Source: JAICKN01 sp036489565
Lineage (GTDB): Bacteria; Acidobacteriota; Terriglobia; Terriglobales; Acidobacteriaceae
Reading direction: 5' to 3'
NCBI GenBank assembly: GCA_036489565.1
Contig: DASXFN010000056.1
Coordinates: 55,882-119,881, forward strand
DNA: 64,000 nt
The translations under genes were made by a program, and so were the position numbers. This document shows, one piece after another, positions 25,960-34,851 of this stretch; positions within the stretch are counted from its first letter, which is position 1; the number at the start of each line of letters is the position of its first letter. The notes below the pieces were generated by a model. That model made no database searches and was not told the origin of the DNA. It was given only the letters and a program-made list of their open reading frames with translations.

Positions 25960-26421
25960 ATGTTCAAACAACTCGTTGTGATACTCGCACTGGCGGGAAT
26001 GACATTTGCCATAGACCTTCCCACTCGTAAGGTTCTAAACCTGGCCGCCATTAAAGTCATGGTCGCCGCTGCGGAAGCGAAGGCCAAAGACCTAAATGTC
26101 CAGGTGACCATCTGCATTGTTGACGACAGCGGCAATCTGCTTTTTCTGGAGAAAGCTGATACTGCGTCCTTCAACACGCTGGACTTTGCCCAGAAAAAAG
26201 CGCGCAGCGCTGCTCTCTACCGGAGCCCTTCAAAAGACGGGGAAGACGCTTTGAAGAAAGGTAATACAGACGTACTCACCTTCCCGAACTATTTTCCTAA
26301 CCAGGGAGGCCTGCCGATCAAGGTGGATGGTCAGACTATTGGCGGAATTGCCGCCAGCGGCTCGAAATCTGAAAACGATGAGGCCGTGGCGCAGGCTGGC
26401 ATAGATGCCTTGCTCAAGTAA
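25960..26421 (+). CDS. Exported GlcG/HbpS family protein
   Basis: 153 residues from the ATG at 25960, giving a signal peptide (M-F-K-Q-L-V-V-I-L-A-L-A-G-M-T-F-A). The mature part has the GlcG/HbpS (DUF336) core: A-E-A-K-A-K-D-L-N-V-Q-V-T-I-C-I-V-D-D-S-G-N-L-L near residue 50, F-A-Q-K-K-A-R-S-A-A in the middle, and I-G-G-I-A-A-S-G-S near the end. Relatives bind heme or cobalamin or serve in glycolate loci; the ligand here is unknown. Divergent from the Tat-exported hydrolase. Confidence 0.85.
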   Translation: MFKQLVVILALAGMTFAIDLPTRKVLNLAAIKVMVAAAEAKAKDLNVQVTICIVDDSGNLLFLEKADTASFNTLDFAQKKARSAALYRSPSKDGEDALKKGNTDVLTFPNYFPNQGGLPIKVDGQTIGGIAASGSKSENDEAVAQAGIDALLK

Positions 26422-26437
26422 GCCATAAGGCCTGAGA

Positions 26438-28000
26438 TCATTGCGGGGCGCCGACGCGCGCGCCGGAGTGGAACTGCGTCAGCGCATCCAGAACAGACTG
26501 GCCATAGGTTTCCGTCTTACGCTCTCCGAAGCCATGGATCTGCCGGATGTCATAGAGAGTGGCTGGCTTGCGGCGGCAAATTTCCTGAAGAGAAGTGTCG
26601 TGAAGCACGACGAAGGCAGCAACGCCGCGTTCCTTCGCCACACGCCTGCGCCACTCCCGAAGATACTCATGCAACTCCGGATCAAGGTCCGCGGCATTTG
26701 CAACGGCCTCAATCTTTGCCGGAACTGAATATCCGGAAACGCCGCCGCTCTTCTTTCGCGCCCTGGCTGCTGGAGCCGAAAACCATTCCGGTGGAGGAAC
26801 GCACACGTCGCACACGCCACAGGATTTCCACTTAGGTTTTTCGCCGAAGTGCTCGCAGATTTGCAGATGGCGGCAGACGGAAGACTCGGCGAAATCGCGA
26901 ATGTTGTAGTAACGCTGCCACGCACGGTCACGCTCCGCAGCGTCATTAATTTGCTGATTGAAATGCGCCAACAAACCAGCGTCGCGCTTCTGCCAGAGTA
27001 AAACGCACTCCGCTTTCTCTCCGTCGCGACCGGCCCGGCCCGATTCCTGGTAATACTGCTCAATCGACCGCGGCAGCGAAAGATGTATGACGGCGCGAAC
27101 TGTTGCCTTGTTAATTCCCAGTCCGAAGGCAATGGTGCCGACCAGCACGCGAACTTCATCCGACATCCACCGCTCCTGGTTGGCGCGACGTTCGGCTGCT
27201 TCCATCTTGCCGTGGTAGCCAAGGGCTGCAATGCCTTGCTGCCCGAGAGTTGCCACGACTTCTTCCACGCGGGCGATGGTTGGCGAATAGACGATTACAT
27301 TGCTTTGCGCGTGACGCCGCAGGGCCCGCAGCAACATTTCCATCTGCGTGCCCGTCTCGCATTGCTTCACCATGTATTGCAGGTTGGCGCGGTGAAAGCT
27401 GGCAATATATTTGTGAGGATGGCGCATTTGCAGCTGATGAAGAATGTCGTGGCGTACCCGCTGCGTGGCGCTGGCGGTGAAGGCTGCGATGGGACAATCG
27501 GGAAAATGCGTCCGCAGGGCGCTCAACTGACGGTAATCAGGCCGGAATTCGTGTCCCCATTCAGAGATGCAGTGGGCTTCGTCTATGGCAAAGAAAGAAA
27601 GCGGAACATTCTTGAGCCAGTTGATCGTAGAGGATTGCGCCAGCCGCTCCGGAGAAAGATACAGCAAGCGGAACTCTCCGCGACGAGCTTTGGCCATGAC
27701 CGATGATTGCTCGTCTGATGAAAGCGTGCTATTCAGCAGTGCAGCGGGAATTCCCATTTGCGCGAGTTGTGCGGACTGGTCCTGCATGAGGGAAATGAGC
27801 GGCGAAACTACGACTGCGGTTTGCCCCAGCGCCAGAGCGGGTAACTGGTAGCAAAGGGATTTTCCTCCGCCAGTAGGCATGACCACGCAGGTGTCGTGCC
27901 GTTCGAGCAAGCTGCGTACAATCCGTTCCTGTAGCGGACGGAATGAATCGTAACCCCAGTACTGGCGCAGCGGAGTAAGCAGATCGGTTCCTGAGGTCAC
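26438..28000 (-). CDS. recQ: ATP-dependent DNA helicase RecQ
   Basis: 520 residues. Superfamily 2 helicase core with Walker A M-P-T-G-G-G-K-S, D-E-A-H box in F-A-I-D-E-A-H-C-I-S-E-W-G-H-E-F-R and motif VI Q-E-S-G-R-A-G-R-D-G. The zinc-binding cysteines follow (C-R-H-L-Q-I-C and C-G-V-C-D-V-C), and an HRDC-type domain closes the protein; the winged-helix part looks shortened relative to E. coli RecQ (~610 residues). It unwinds DNA 3' to 5' in recombination and fork repair. The start is a GTG at 28000 with no obvious Shine-Dalgarno. Confidence 0.95.
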   Translation of the reverse strand: MTSGTDLLTPLRQYWGYDSFRPLQERIVRSLLERHDTCVVMPTGGGKSLCYQLPALALGQTAVVVSPLISLMQDQSAQLAQMGIPAALLNSTLSSDEQSSVMAKARRGEFRLLYLSPERLAQSSTINWLKNVPLSFFAIDEAHCISEWGHEFRPDYRQLSALRTHFPDCPIAAFTASATQRVRHDILHQLQMRHPHKYIASFHRANLQYMVKQCETGTQMEMLLRALRRHAQSNVIVYSPTIARVEEVVATLGQQGIAALGYHGKMEAAERRANQERWMSDEVRVLVGTIAFGLGINKATVRAVIHLSLPRSIEQYYQESGRAGRDGEKAECVLLWQKRDAGLLAHFNQQINDAAERDRAWQRYYNIRDFAESSVCRHLQICEHFGEKPKWKSCGVCDVCVPPPEWFSAPAARARKKSGGVSGYSVPAKIEAVANAADLDPELHEYLREWRRRVAKERGVAAFVVLHDTSLQEICRRKPATLYDIRQIHGFGERKTETYGQSVLDALTQFHSGARVGAPQ

Positions 28001-28084
28001 TAGTGAAAGTATAGAAGGTCGGCAAGAACAGCGTTTCGGAAATCTGAGTAGCGGTTCCCGATTTGAAACCTATATGCTTTCAAG

Positions 28085-28459
28085 ATGATGGCAAAGCGAG
28101 GAACTTCGGCGGGCGAAGACCACGTGCGGCGGGTCCGGCGGATTTGCATGAATCTGCCTGAGACCACTGAAAAACTTTCCCATGGCGAACCGACATTCTT
28201 CGTGCGCAAGAAAGTTTATGCCATGCTCTCCAACAATCATCACAATGACGGGCATGTAGCGGTTTGGATTCCCGCCGCGCCCGGAATGCAGGCCATGCTG
28301 ATACAAAGCGATCCCGATAAGTTTTACAAACCGCCATACGTCGGAGTGCGTGGTTGGGTCGGGATCGAACTTGAACGTGTCAGCGATGAAGAACTTGCCG
28401 TTCATCTGTTGGATGCCTGGCGGCTGATCGCCCCGAAGAAGTTGCACGCGTCGCGTTAA
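28085..28459 (+). CDS. MmcQ/YjbR family protein
   Basis: 124 residues matching the small MmcQ/YjbR (CyaY-like fold) family: R-R-I-C-M-N-L-P-E-T-T-E-K-L-S-H-G near the N-terminus, F-F-V-R-K-K-V-Y-A-M-L, and Y-V-G-V-R-G-W-V-G-I-E-L at the C-terminal half. Family members are proposed DNA-binding proteins, with no firm biochemical role. Divergent from recQ. Confidence 0.87.
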   Translation: MMAKRGTSAGEDHVRRVRRICMNLPETTEKLSHGEPTFFVRKKVYAMLSNNHHNDGHVAVWIPAAPGMQAMLIQSDPDKFYKPPYVGVRGWVGIELERVSDEELAVHLLDAWRLIAPKKLHASR

Positions 28460-28503
28460 GCCGCAAGAAACCGGAATATGTAAATCAGAACCCAGCGTTA
28501 TCC

Positions 28504-28542
28504 AAAAAAGAAGCCGGAGCGGAGAAATATCCGGTCCGGCTT
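28504..28542 (-). terminator. Intrinsic terminator for the M48 protease gene
   Basis: Outer stem AGCCGGA (28512-28518)/TCCGGCT (28535-28541) with an inner CGGA/TCCG stem; read on the minus strand it is followed by TTCTTTTTT (28504-28511). It lies 20 bp beyond the stop of the minus-strand gene. Confidence 0.75.
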
Positions 28543-28563
28543 TCAAGTATTGGCGGCTGCCAA

Positions 28564-30282
28564 TTAATTCGAAGGCATCGTGGCGCTAGCGGTGGTAGGT
28601 GCTTTCTCTCCCATCGGATCGGTGACAATCAAGCGTGTAAGCCGGGGAAAGAATGGCGTGACTTCCAGCGGCATCTTGTCGCGTGCCGATGTAAATGCCA
28701 CCGGAGCGGCCTTGATCAGCGTAACTTTGTCCGTCCATGGGTCTAGTTTTACGCGTCCACCCAGCGGCAACGCCGCGATCTGGTCGAGTTTAGTTTCCTG
28801 CAATGCTGGGGCCGCCTGCATGATGGAGGTAAAGCGGATCACGTGCCCCTTCTCGTCCGCAAGGCCGTTACCCAGGTGTGCCGTAAGCAGCGCGGTCAAC
28901 TGCGGCCCGCGAGCATCCAGTTCGCGGAAAAATAATCCTGCGGAATCCAGTTTTTGAGCGTAGGGAGAAGACTTCAACATCTCTTCGGCTTTTTTGTCCG
29001 CTGCGGCCTCTTCCTCAGGACTATGACGGAAGCCCATGGTGCGGTACGTCGCATCGTCGGAAAAGAGCATGCGGTCGGTGAAGGCATATTGGCTGCCCAG
29101 ATTGTGTCCTAACACAATGTGCGCGAGTTCGTGCGCAAGAACAGTCGCCAGGCTGGCTTCGTCCGGCAATACGTCAATCAAGCCGCGGCTCACAATAATC
29201 GTGTTCCCCACGCTGAAAGTTTCCAGCGGAGAAGTCAGCATGACCCGCGTGCGCACGGGACGGGGAAGATTAATGTTGTTGGTGACTTCCAGATTATTCA
29301 CGACCGTCATTAGAACTTTGTCCACTTCGCCTTCAGGAGCGATCAATCCTGCCGCTTCCAACCGGTTCACAACGTTGTCTTCGGCCTGTTGCTGCCAATC
29401 ACGCTGCGCCTGCAGCGGAGAAGTGTCGGCAGCGGCGGCGCTGGCGTCCTGCACCGTGGAATCCACTTTAATCTGCGTGAGTTCTTCTTCCGGATTGTCC
29501 TGCTTCAACTCATATCCCCAAATGCGGGTTTGCGCCTTGAAGGCCATCTTGTTGTTCTTGGCGCCGTAGGTAAAGTCACCTTCCTCGCTGTAAATGTATG
29601 AAGGAACCCAGAATCCCGGCACCAGGTTCAAGCGCCAACTGTCCATATGAAAGTAATAAGACTTTGATTCCCCGTAGGTCCCGTTCATGCGAACAATGTG
29701 ATAGCCCTGATCTTCCACCCAAATGCGCCCGATGAAGCGGCCCTTACCTGCCTTGGGCTTGGGGTTAATATCGAAAATGAAACACTTTACATCGCCAAGA
29801 AATTCCGTTCCGTCGTAATGAAAGTCGTAATGGTCACGGTCGAAATCGTTGCGGTCGACGAACACCATCCAGGAAAGACCCAGCGGCTGGTACTGGAAAC
29901 GATAAAGGCGTGAAAACCCGCCCAGCAAATGTGTCTGCACGTTCGCGTCCTTGGAGAGATAATCGGCGCGTTGCACATCGCCAAGATCAAGGCGTCCCAG
30001 GAAATAGTGGTCCTCTGTCGGCACCGTGCCCAATTGTTCGTCGAAGCGAAGGTTCTGGAGATAGGTTTCCACCAGCGGCTTGCGATTTTTCAGAAAGTCC
30101 ATCAACGCGTGTTCCCGCACAATCGCCCGGTCCACCACTTCGTTCATGGTGGTCGCAGGGGCCAGCGTCTGGCCCGCGGGCTGCACGCCCGGCGCAGATG
30201 CCGGTGTAGGCGCGGAAGACTGCTGCGCCAGTGCGCTCAATGAGGCCAGTACAAAGCCGGCCAATATCCATTTCGGAACACG
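28564..30282 (-). CDS. Secreted M48-family metalloprotease with acidobacterial N-terminal domain
   Basis: 572 residues from the ATG at 30282 behind a GAGGA. Signal peptide (ends L-S-A-L-A-Q-Q), then a beta-rich region of ~220 residues (R-F-I-G-R-I-W-V-E-D-Q-G-Y-H-I-V-R and F-W-V-P-S-Y-I-Y-S-E-E) resembling LolA/outer-membrane-lipoprotein-sorting domains, then an M48 peptidase with the zinc motif H-E-L-A-H at about 384-388 and the downstream glutamate in S-P-E-E-E-A-A-A-D. Likely a periplasmic quality-control protease of BepA/YfgC style. It lies 20 bp downstream of a TonB-type gene on the same strand. Confidence 0.88.
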   Translation of the reverse strand, partial: RVPKWILAGFVLASLSALAQQSSAPTPASAPGVQPAGQTLAPATTMNEVVDRAIVREHALMDFLKNRKPLVETYLQNLRFDEQLGTVPTEDHYFLGRLDLGDVQRADYLSKDANVQTHLLGGFSRLYRFQYQPLGLSWMVFVDRNDFDRDHYDFHYDGTEFLGDVKCFIFDINPKPKAGKGRFIGRIWVEDQGYHIVRMNGTYGESKSYYFHMDSWRLNLVPGFWVPSYIYSEEGDFTYGAKNNKMAFKAQTRIWGYELKQDNPEEELTQIKVDSTVQDASAAAADTSPLQAQRDWQQQAEDNVVNRLEAAGLIAPEGEVDKVLMTVVNNLEVTNNINLPRPVRTRVMLTSPLETFSVGNTIIVSRGLIDVLPDEASLATVLAHELAHIVLGHNLGSQYAFTDRMLFSDDATYRTMGFRHSPEEEAAADKKAEEMLKSSPYAQKLDSAGLFFRELDARGPQLTALLTAHLGNGLADEKGHVIRFTSIMQAAPALQETKLDQIAALPLGGRVKLDPWTDKVTLIKAAPVAFTSARDKMPLEVTPFFPRLTRLIVTDPMGEKAPTTASATMPSN

Positions 30283-30302
30283 CATAACAAAAATCCTCAC
30301 TT

Positions 30303-31328
30303 TCAGAACGCCATCTGGAAACTCACGTGGACAACCGCTGTGGAATCCACGGCGACGCCATCACGCATGGCGGGCTTGAAGCGGATCTTATTGGCGGCAT
30401 CCACCGCCGCTTCATCCAGGCCATGACCCAAACCGCGGACCACACGATTTACTTTCAACTCGCCATTCGCGCCAAACATCACTTCCAATAGCACTTCGCC
30501 TTCTAACCGTAGTTGCCGGGCTTCATTGGTGTAAACAGGCTTGGGTTTGAAGGTGATCTGGACAGGAGTCGCGGCACTGTCCTGCATTTGCTGTTGCGGC
30601 CTGACCGCCTGGGCGATTTGCTGAGCACCGAAGCCTCCGGTTTGCACTCCGCGTCCATTACTGCGGCCGTCGCCCTGGCCGGACTGGGCAACGCCGCTTC
30701 CGAACCCTGCACTGGCGATTGTCCCCTTGATTCCGTTCGCTCCGCCAGTACCATTCCCGGTGCCTTGCCCTTGTGGAAGGTCAAAGCCGCCAACCCTGGC
30801 AACTTCCATGTGGGCGTTTGCCTTGCCTTGTCCCGAAAGGCCGCTGGGATCCCCAAATCCGCCGGTCTGTACTTTCTCGACTGCGGCGTTCACTGTGGGC
30901 GCGGGCGTCGAGCCAAAAGAGCCGGTGTACAGCAACTTTGCTTGGCGCGCTCCGCTTTGTTCCAGAACTACGGGCTTAAAAGTGTTCATCACAACTTTAG
31001 GAGCTTCCGCGACTTCTTTGGGCGCAGGGCGAAATTCCTTGGGAACCACGAGCTTGGGAGCCTGCAACGGTACAGGAGGCAAAAGCTTGGCTACGATGTG
31101 CGGCGATGTCTGCAATTTCAAGGGCGCTGGCGTCAACTCAGTCGGAGGCGGCACCAGATCCATTACCGTATGCCGCTGACGAAACTGAATCTCGCTTGGC
31201 CAAAATGCGCTGGCAGATATCAAAAAGAGGATAAATAAAACTTCCAGGCCATAGCTTGTGGCCAGGGACCGCCAATTCACTTTGCGCTCGGGCAATAGGC
31301 CAAATCGCAACTCGTCAGACGCGTGCAT
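30303..31328 (-). CDS. TonB-family energy transducer with GGFG-repeat linker
   Basis: 341 residues from the ATG at 31328. One N-terminal membrane helix (about 27-45), a Pro-rich stretch, a flexible Gly-rich linker with five x-G-G/S-F-G/D repeats (T-G-S-F-G, T-G-G-F-G, V-G-G-F-D, S-A-G-F-G, T-G-G-F-G), and a C-terminal TonB domain (P-V-Y-T-N-E-A-R-Q-L-R-L-E-G-E-V-L-L-E-V to the end). TonB proteins transmit proton-motive-force energy to outer-membrane receptors. No ExbB/ExbD or receptor gene is nearby. Probably cotranscribed with the M48 protease. Confidence 0.9.
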   Translation of the reverse strand: MHASDELRFGLLPERKVNWRSLATSYGLEVLFILFLISASAFWPSEIQFRQRHTVMDLVPPPTELTPAPLKLQTSPHIVAKLLPPVPLQAPKLVVPKEFRPAPKEVAEAPKVVMNTFKPVVLEQSGARQAKLLYTGSFGSTPAPTVNAAVEKVQTGGFGDPSGLSGQGKANAHMEVARVGGFDLPQGQGTGNGTGGANGIKGTIASAGFGSGVAQSGQGDGRSNGRGVQTGGFGAQQIAQAVRPQQQMQDSAATPVQITFKPKPVYTNEARQLRLEGEVLLEVMFGANGELKVNRVVRGLGHGLDEAAVDAANKIRFKPAMRDGVAVDSTAVVHVSFQMAF

Positions 31329-31494
31329 GAAAATAACTCCGAATCCGTAACCTGGCCTGGGGAGAAGAGATAGGGGCCTAGCCTCCAAGATTAGAGAAAC
31401 TTTAGATGAGGGGTAAGGTCACTTGAGAAGATGTCCTTTGGTAACCATTCAGGTACCCAATTAGTGCCTTGCACTCTTATTTTTGAACACCTGT

Positions 31495-32958
31495 CTAATT
31501 GTGGGACACCGTGTGGAAATCGTTTTTTTCGGGTGGGGCTGCCAATATCATGCTCATTCCGTAACCAATCACGAATGTCGCCGTGGTTCCGATCATCACC
31601 CACCAAGTCCAGGGAACACTGGTGTAACGCCAGAGATAAAGTTCGGCGGCGAAACCGCAAATCATTCCCACGCTGGCGCCGTTTTGACTGGCCCGCTTTG
31701 TAAGAACTCCCAGCAGGAATACGCCGAGTAGTGCCCCGTAGGCAACCGAGGCAATCTGCAAGCCGACTTCAATCACGCGCCCTGCTTCGCGCAAAGAAAG
31801 AATTGCCAGGCCGAACAATACGGCAGCCCAGAAGAAGGTGGAAATCCGCGACAGGCGAATCTTGCGCTGCTCGCTGGCTTGAGGATTTCGCTGCACATAG
31901 AAATCCATGATGGAGCTAGACGAAAGCGAATTGAGCGCGGCGCTCAGGTTCGACATGGCGGCAGCGAGGATTGCGGCGATCAGCAGTCCGGAAATTCCAT
32001 GCGGCATGTGGTCCACGATGAAGCTGGGATAAATACGATCGGACTTGCCGAAGTGCGAAGAGGGCAAGCGGTAATACGCAAACAGCATTACGCCGACAAT
32101 CAGGAACAGCGCGAACTGGAAAAAGATCACCACCGCGCTGGAAAGCAGCGCCTTGACGGATTGTTTCTGGTCGCGGGCAGCGAGCAGACGTTGCACGATC
32201 AACTGATCGGTCCCATGGCTCGCTGTGGTCAGGAAGGCGCCGCCAATAACGCCCGCCCAAAATGTGTAGGGTTTCCAGAAGTTCAGGCTAAAGTCGAACA
32301 TCCGGAATTTATCGTTGCTGGTGGCCAAGGCGTGAATCGCGGGCCAGCCGCCGGGTACGAGGTGGAGAATCGTAAATACGCCGACCAGCGTGCCTCCAAC
32401 GTAGATGAAAGTCTGCACTACGTCAGTCCAGATGACGGCGGCAAGACCGCCTTCAAAGGTGTAAATCAAAGTAAGAACAGTGATGATGGCGATGGACGCG
32501 ACTTCGCCTGTGCCGAAAGCGATGGCCACAACAATGGAAACGGCATACACGCGAACACCTTCCGCCGCCGCGCGCGTGACTAGGAACAAGCCTGCGGTAA
32601 GCGAGCGAAGCCGCTTGCCGAAGCGGCGTTCGATCAACTCGTACGCCGTAAATAGATCGCCGCGAAAATAATGAGGCAGTAGAACGAAACTGATGATGAT
32701 GCGCCCGACGGCATATCCCAGTACCAACTGCAGAAACATCAGGTTGGTGTCATAAGCAAGGCCAGGCGTACTGATGATGGTCAGCGTGCTGGTTTCAGCG
32801 GCGACGATGGAAAGGCAGATGGCCCACCATGGGATATTGCGGTCGGCAAGAAAGTAGTCGCGCAAAGAACGCTGCTTCTTGCGGAAGCGCAGACCGAACA
32901 GTGTGATCCCGATCAGATAGATCGCAATGATGGCGAGATCAAGTTTGTCGAGTCCCAT
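31495..32958 (-). CDS. Sodium:solute symporter (SSS family)
   Basis: About 487 residues with ~13 membrane helices. Family features: D-Y-F-L-A-D-R-N-I-P-W-W-A after helix 1, A-E-T-S-T-L-T-I-I-S-T-P-G in helix 2, Y-T-F-E-G-G-L-A-A-V-I-W-T-D-V-V-Q and the S-H-G-T-D-Q-L-I-V-Q-R region. It should import a sugar, sialic acid or carboxylate with Na+. Divergent from an N-acetylglucosamine-kinase-like gene 147 bp away, so an amino sugar is a reasonable guess. Start chosen at the ATG at 32958; an in-frame start at 32988 adds ten polar residues. Confidence 0.92.
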   Translation of the reverse strand: MGLDKLDLAIIAIYLIGITLFGLRFRKKQRSLRDYFLADRNIPWWAICLSIVAAETSTLTIISTPGLAYDTNLMFLQLVLGYAVGRIIISFVLLPHYFRGDLFTAYELIERRFGKRLRSLTAGLFLVTRAAAEGVRVYAVSIVVAIAFGTGEVASIAIITVLTLIYTFEGGLAAVIWTDVVQTFIYVGGTLVGVFTILHLVPGGWPAIHALATSNDKFRMFDFSLNFWKPYTFWAGVIGGAFLTTASHGTDQLIVQRLLAARDQKQSVKALLSSAVVIFFQFALFLIVGVMLFAYYRLPSSHFGKSDRIYPSFIVDHMPHGISGLLIAAILAAAMSNLSAALNSLSSSSIMDFYVQRNPQASEQRKIRLSRISTFFWAAVLFGLAILSLREAGRVIEVGLQIASVAYGALLGVFLLGVLTKRASQNGASVGMICGFAAELYLWRYTSVPWTWWVMIGTTATFVIGYGMSMILAAPPEKNDFHTVSHN

Positions 32959-33105
32959 GTCCAGTCCAATGCGAATGTGCGCTCGCATCCAGAGTAATTG
33001 GCTTGGGCTGCCGGGGAGCAGTATCTTGCCGCTGAGGTATCAACATGGTCAGTGCCGTCGAACAGGACTTCGCTGCGGTTGCGCGATATGTAGTAAAACT
33101 AGCGC

Positions 33106-34017
33106 GTGGCAATTTTTCTCGGCATTGACGGCGGCGGCAGCAAAACTTCATGCCTAATTGGCGACGAAACGAACGTGCTCGGTAGCGGATCGGCAGGAGG
33201 AAGCAACTTTGTCCGCGCCGGTGAGGCGCAGGCGAAGGAATCACTGGTGGCGGCGATTCGCCAAGCCTGCACCGTGGCCAATGTGAAACCAAGCGAAATT
33301 GTTTCTACCTGCGCGGGGATGGCGGGCGTGGTGAGTTCCGAAACCGCCGACACCGTGCGGAGGATTTTGGCGGAAATTGTTCCCGGGGAATCGGAAATCG
33401 TGGGCGACAATGCGATTGCGCTGGAAGCGGCTTTTGGCGGAGGCGCGGGCGTAATTGTGATCGCGGGGACCGGGTCCATCGCCTACGGACAAAATGCCGC
33501 AGGAGAAACCGCGCGCGCGGGAGGCTGGGGATTTGCCGTCTCCGATGAAGGCTCGGGCCAGTGGATTGGGCGCACGGCTGTGTCAAGTTTGTTGCGCGCG
33601 CAAGATGAAGGCCGCGAAACGAACCTGCCGAAGATCGTGACAGAACACTGGAAGCTGAATTCCGTGGCCCAGATTGTGCTGGCCGCGAATGCGACTCCAC
33701 CGCCGGACTTTGCCGCTCTGGTTCCCGGAGTGCTGGCCGCGGCAGACTCTGGAGATTTCCTGGCCCGCGAAATTCTTACCAGCGCAGGCGAGGAACTCGC
33801 GCGCCTGGCGGCGATTGTAGCGCGGCGCTTGTTTGCTGGGAACGGGAGTGTCCCAGTGGCCATGGTGGGAGGAGTATTTAGTAACAGTGCATTGGTGCGA
33901 CAGTCTTTTTACAATCATCTACGCGCTGAATTTCCCGGCGCGGTCTTGCAGGCCGAGGTCGTGGAACCAGTCCGGGGAGCGCTGCGGCTGGCGCGTAAAG
34001 GGTGGATCGCGAAATAA
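33106..34017 (+). CDS. BadF/BadG-type ATPase, N-acetylglucosamine kinase-like
   Basis: 303 residues of the ASKHA sugar-kinase fold: phosphate-1 loop F-L-G-I-D-G-G-G-S-K-T-S, phosphate-2 I-V-I-A-G-T-G-S-I-A-Y-G, then G-G-W-G-F-A-V-S-D-E-G-S-G and adenosine motif V-A-M-V-G-G-V-F-S-N-S. This is the NAGK/BadF branch. It likely phosphorylates N-acetylglucosamine or a related amino sugar from cell-wall turnover or chitin. The start is a GTG at 33106. Paired divergently with the SSS transporter. Confidence 0.87.
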   Translation: MAIFLGIDGGGSKTSCLIGDETNVLGSGSAGGSNFVRAGEAQAKESLVAAIRQACTVANVKPSEIVSTCAGMAGVVSSETADTVRRILAEIVPGESEIVGDNAIALEAAFGGGAGVIVIAGTGSIAYGQNAAGETARAGGWGFAVSDEGSGQWIGRTAVSSLLRAQDEGRETNLPKIVTEHWKLNSVAQIVLAANATPPPDFAALVPGVLAAADSGDFLAREILTSAGEELARLAAIVARRLFAGNGSVPVAMVGGVFSNSALVRQSFYNHLRAEFPGAVLQAEVVEPVRGALRLARKGWIAK

Positions 34018-34061
34018 CTGGCCCCGCAAAACTTAAAGATAAGGTCAGAGGCATTATTGGC

Positions 34062-34793
34062 ATGCCTTCCGAATACAATTCCGGCGAAAGTGAAGACATC
34101 GCGGTTTCCCGCGGCGCACAGACTGCAGAGATGCAGAGCACCGCGATGTCACCCCTCACCGAAGACGAAGCCCTCGCCCAACTGAAGCAGCCAGACGTTT
34201 CCGTGGATGCTCTCGAACAACTCAGCAAAAACAGCGTTGCGATGAAAAGCCGCAAGGTGAAGCTGGCGCTTGCGGGGCATCCTCGAACTCCGCGCCATGT
34301 GTCGTTGCCCATGGTGCGCCATTTTTTTACTTTTGACCTCATGCAGCTTGCGCTCACTCCAGTTGTTCCTGCGGACGTGAAAAAAGCGACAGAAGATGCA
34401 CTGATCCACCGTCTGGAAATGATCTCCAGCGGAGAACGCCTGACGCTGGCGCGGCGGGCCTCAGGGCGAGTTGCAGGAGAGCTATTGCTCGATGCCGAAA
34501 GCCGCGTGATGCTGGCCGCGCTGGAAAACTCCCGGCTGACCGAAGCGCCCATCATTAAAGCTCTCATGCAATGGAATGCCTCGCCCGCGCTGGTGCACGC
34601 GGTTTGCCATCATGTGAAATGGTCTCTGCGCAGGGAGGTAAGAATCGCGCTGTTGCGAAGCCCGCATACGCCAATGGCAAAAGCCGTGGAGTTCGCGCGA
34701 GGGGTGCCGATTCCTCTGCTGCGCGAGATATTGCAGAATTCGCGATTGCCGCAGGATGTTAAGGCTTATCTGCTACGGGAACTAAAGTCATAA
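34062..34793 (+). CDS. HEAT-like helical protein of unknown function
   Basis: 243 residues from the ATG at 34062 (an upstream GTG at 34002 overlaps the kinase gene end). Almost wholly alpha-helical with short repeated pairs such as L-A-G-H-P-R-T-P and L-L-R-S-P-H-T-P, suggesting an armadillo/HEAT-like solenoid, similar in style to DUF2336 proteins. No catalytic motif, signal peptide or membrane segment. I do not recognise a function. It may share a transcript with the kinase (45 bp gap). Confidence 0.7.
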   Translation: MPSEYNSGESEDIAVSRGAQTAEMQSTAMSPLTEDEALAQLKQPDVSVDALEQLSKNSVAMKSRKVKLALAGHPRTPRHVSLPMVRHFFTFDLMQLALTPVVPADVKKATEDALIHRLEMISSGERLTLARRASGRVAGELLLDAESRVMLAALENSRLTEAPIIKALMQWNASPALVHAVCHHVKWSLRREVRIALLRSPHTPMAKAVEFARGVPIPLLREILQNSRLPQDVKAYLLRELKS

Positions 34794-34851
34794 CTTTCCG
34801 AAAATGCGTTAGCTATAGCTCCAATTCGCGGTGTCCAATGACTGTGGAGAG

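Noticed and set aside
31879..32583. 234-codon plus-strand frame in the symporter gene
   Set aside because: Antisense to a clear SSS transporter and made of Gln/Gly/Arg-rich shadow sequence.
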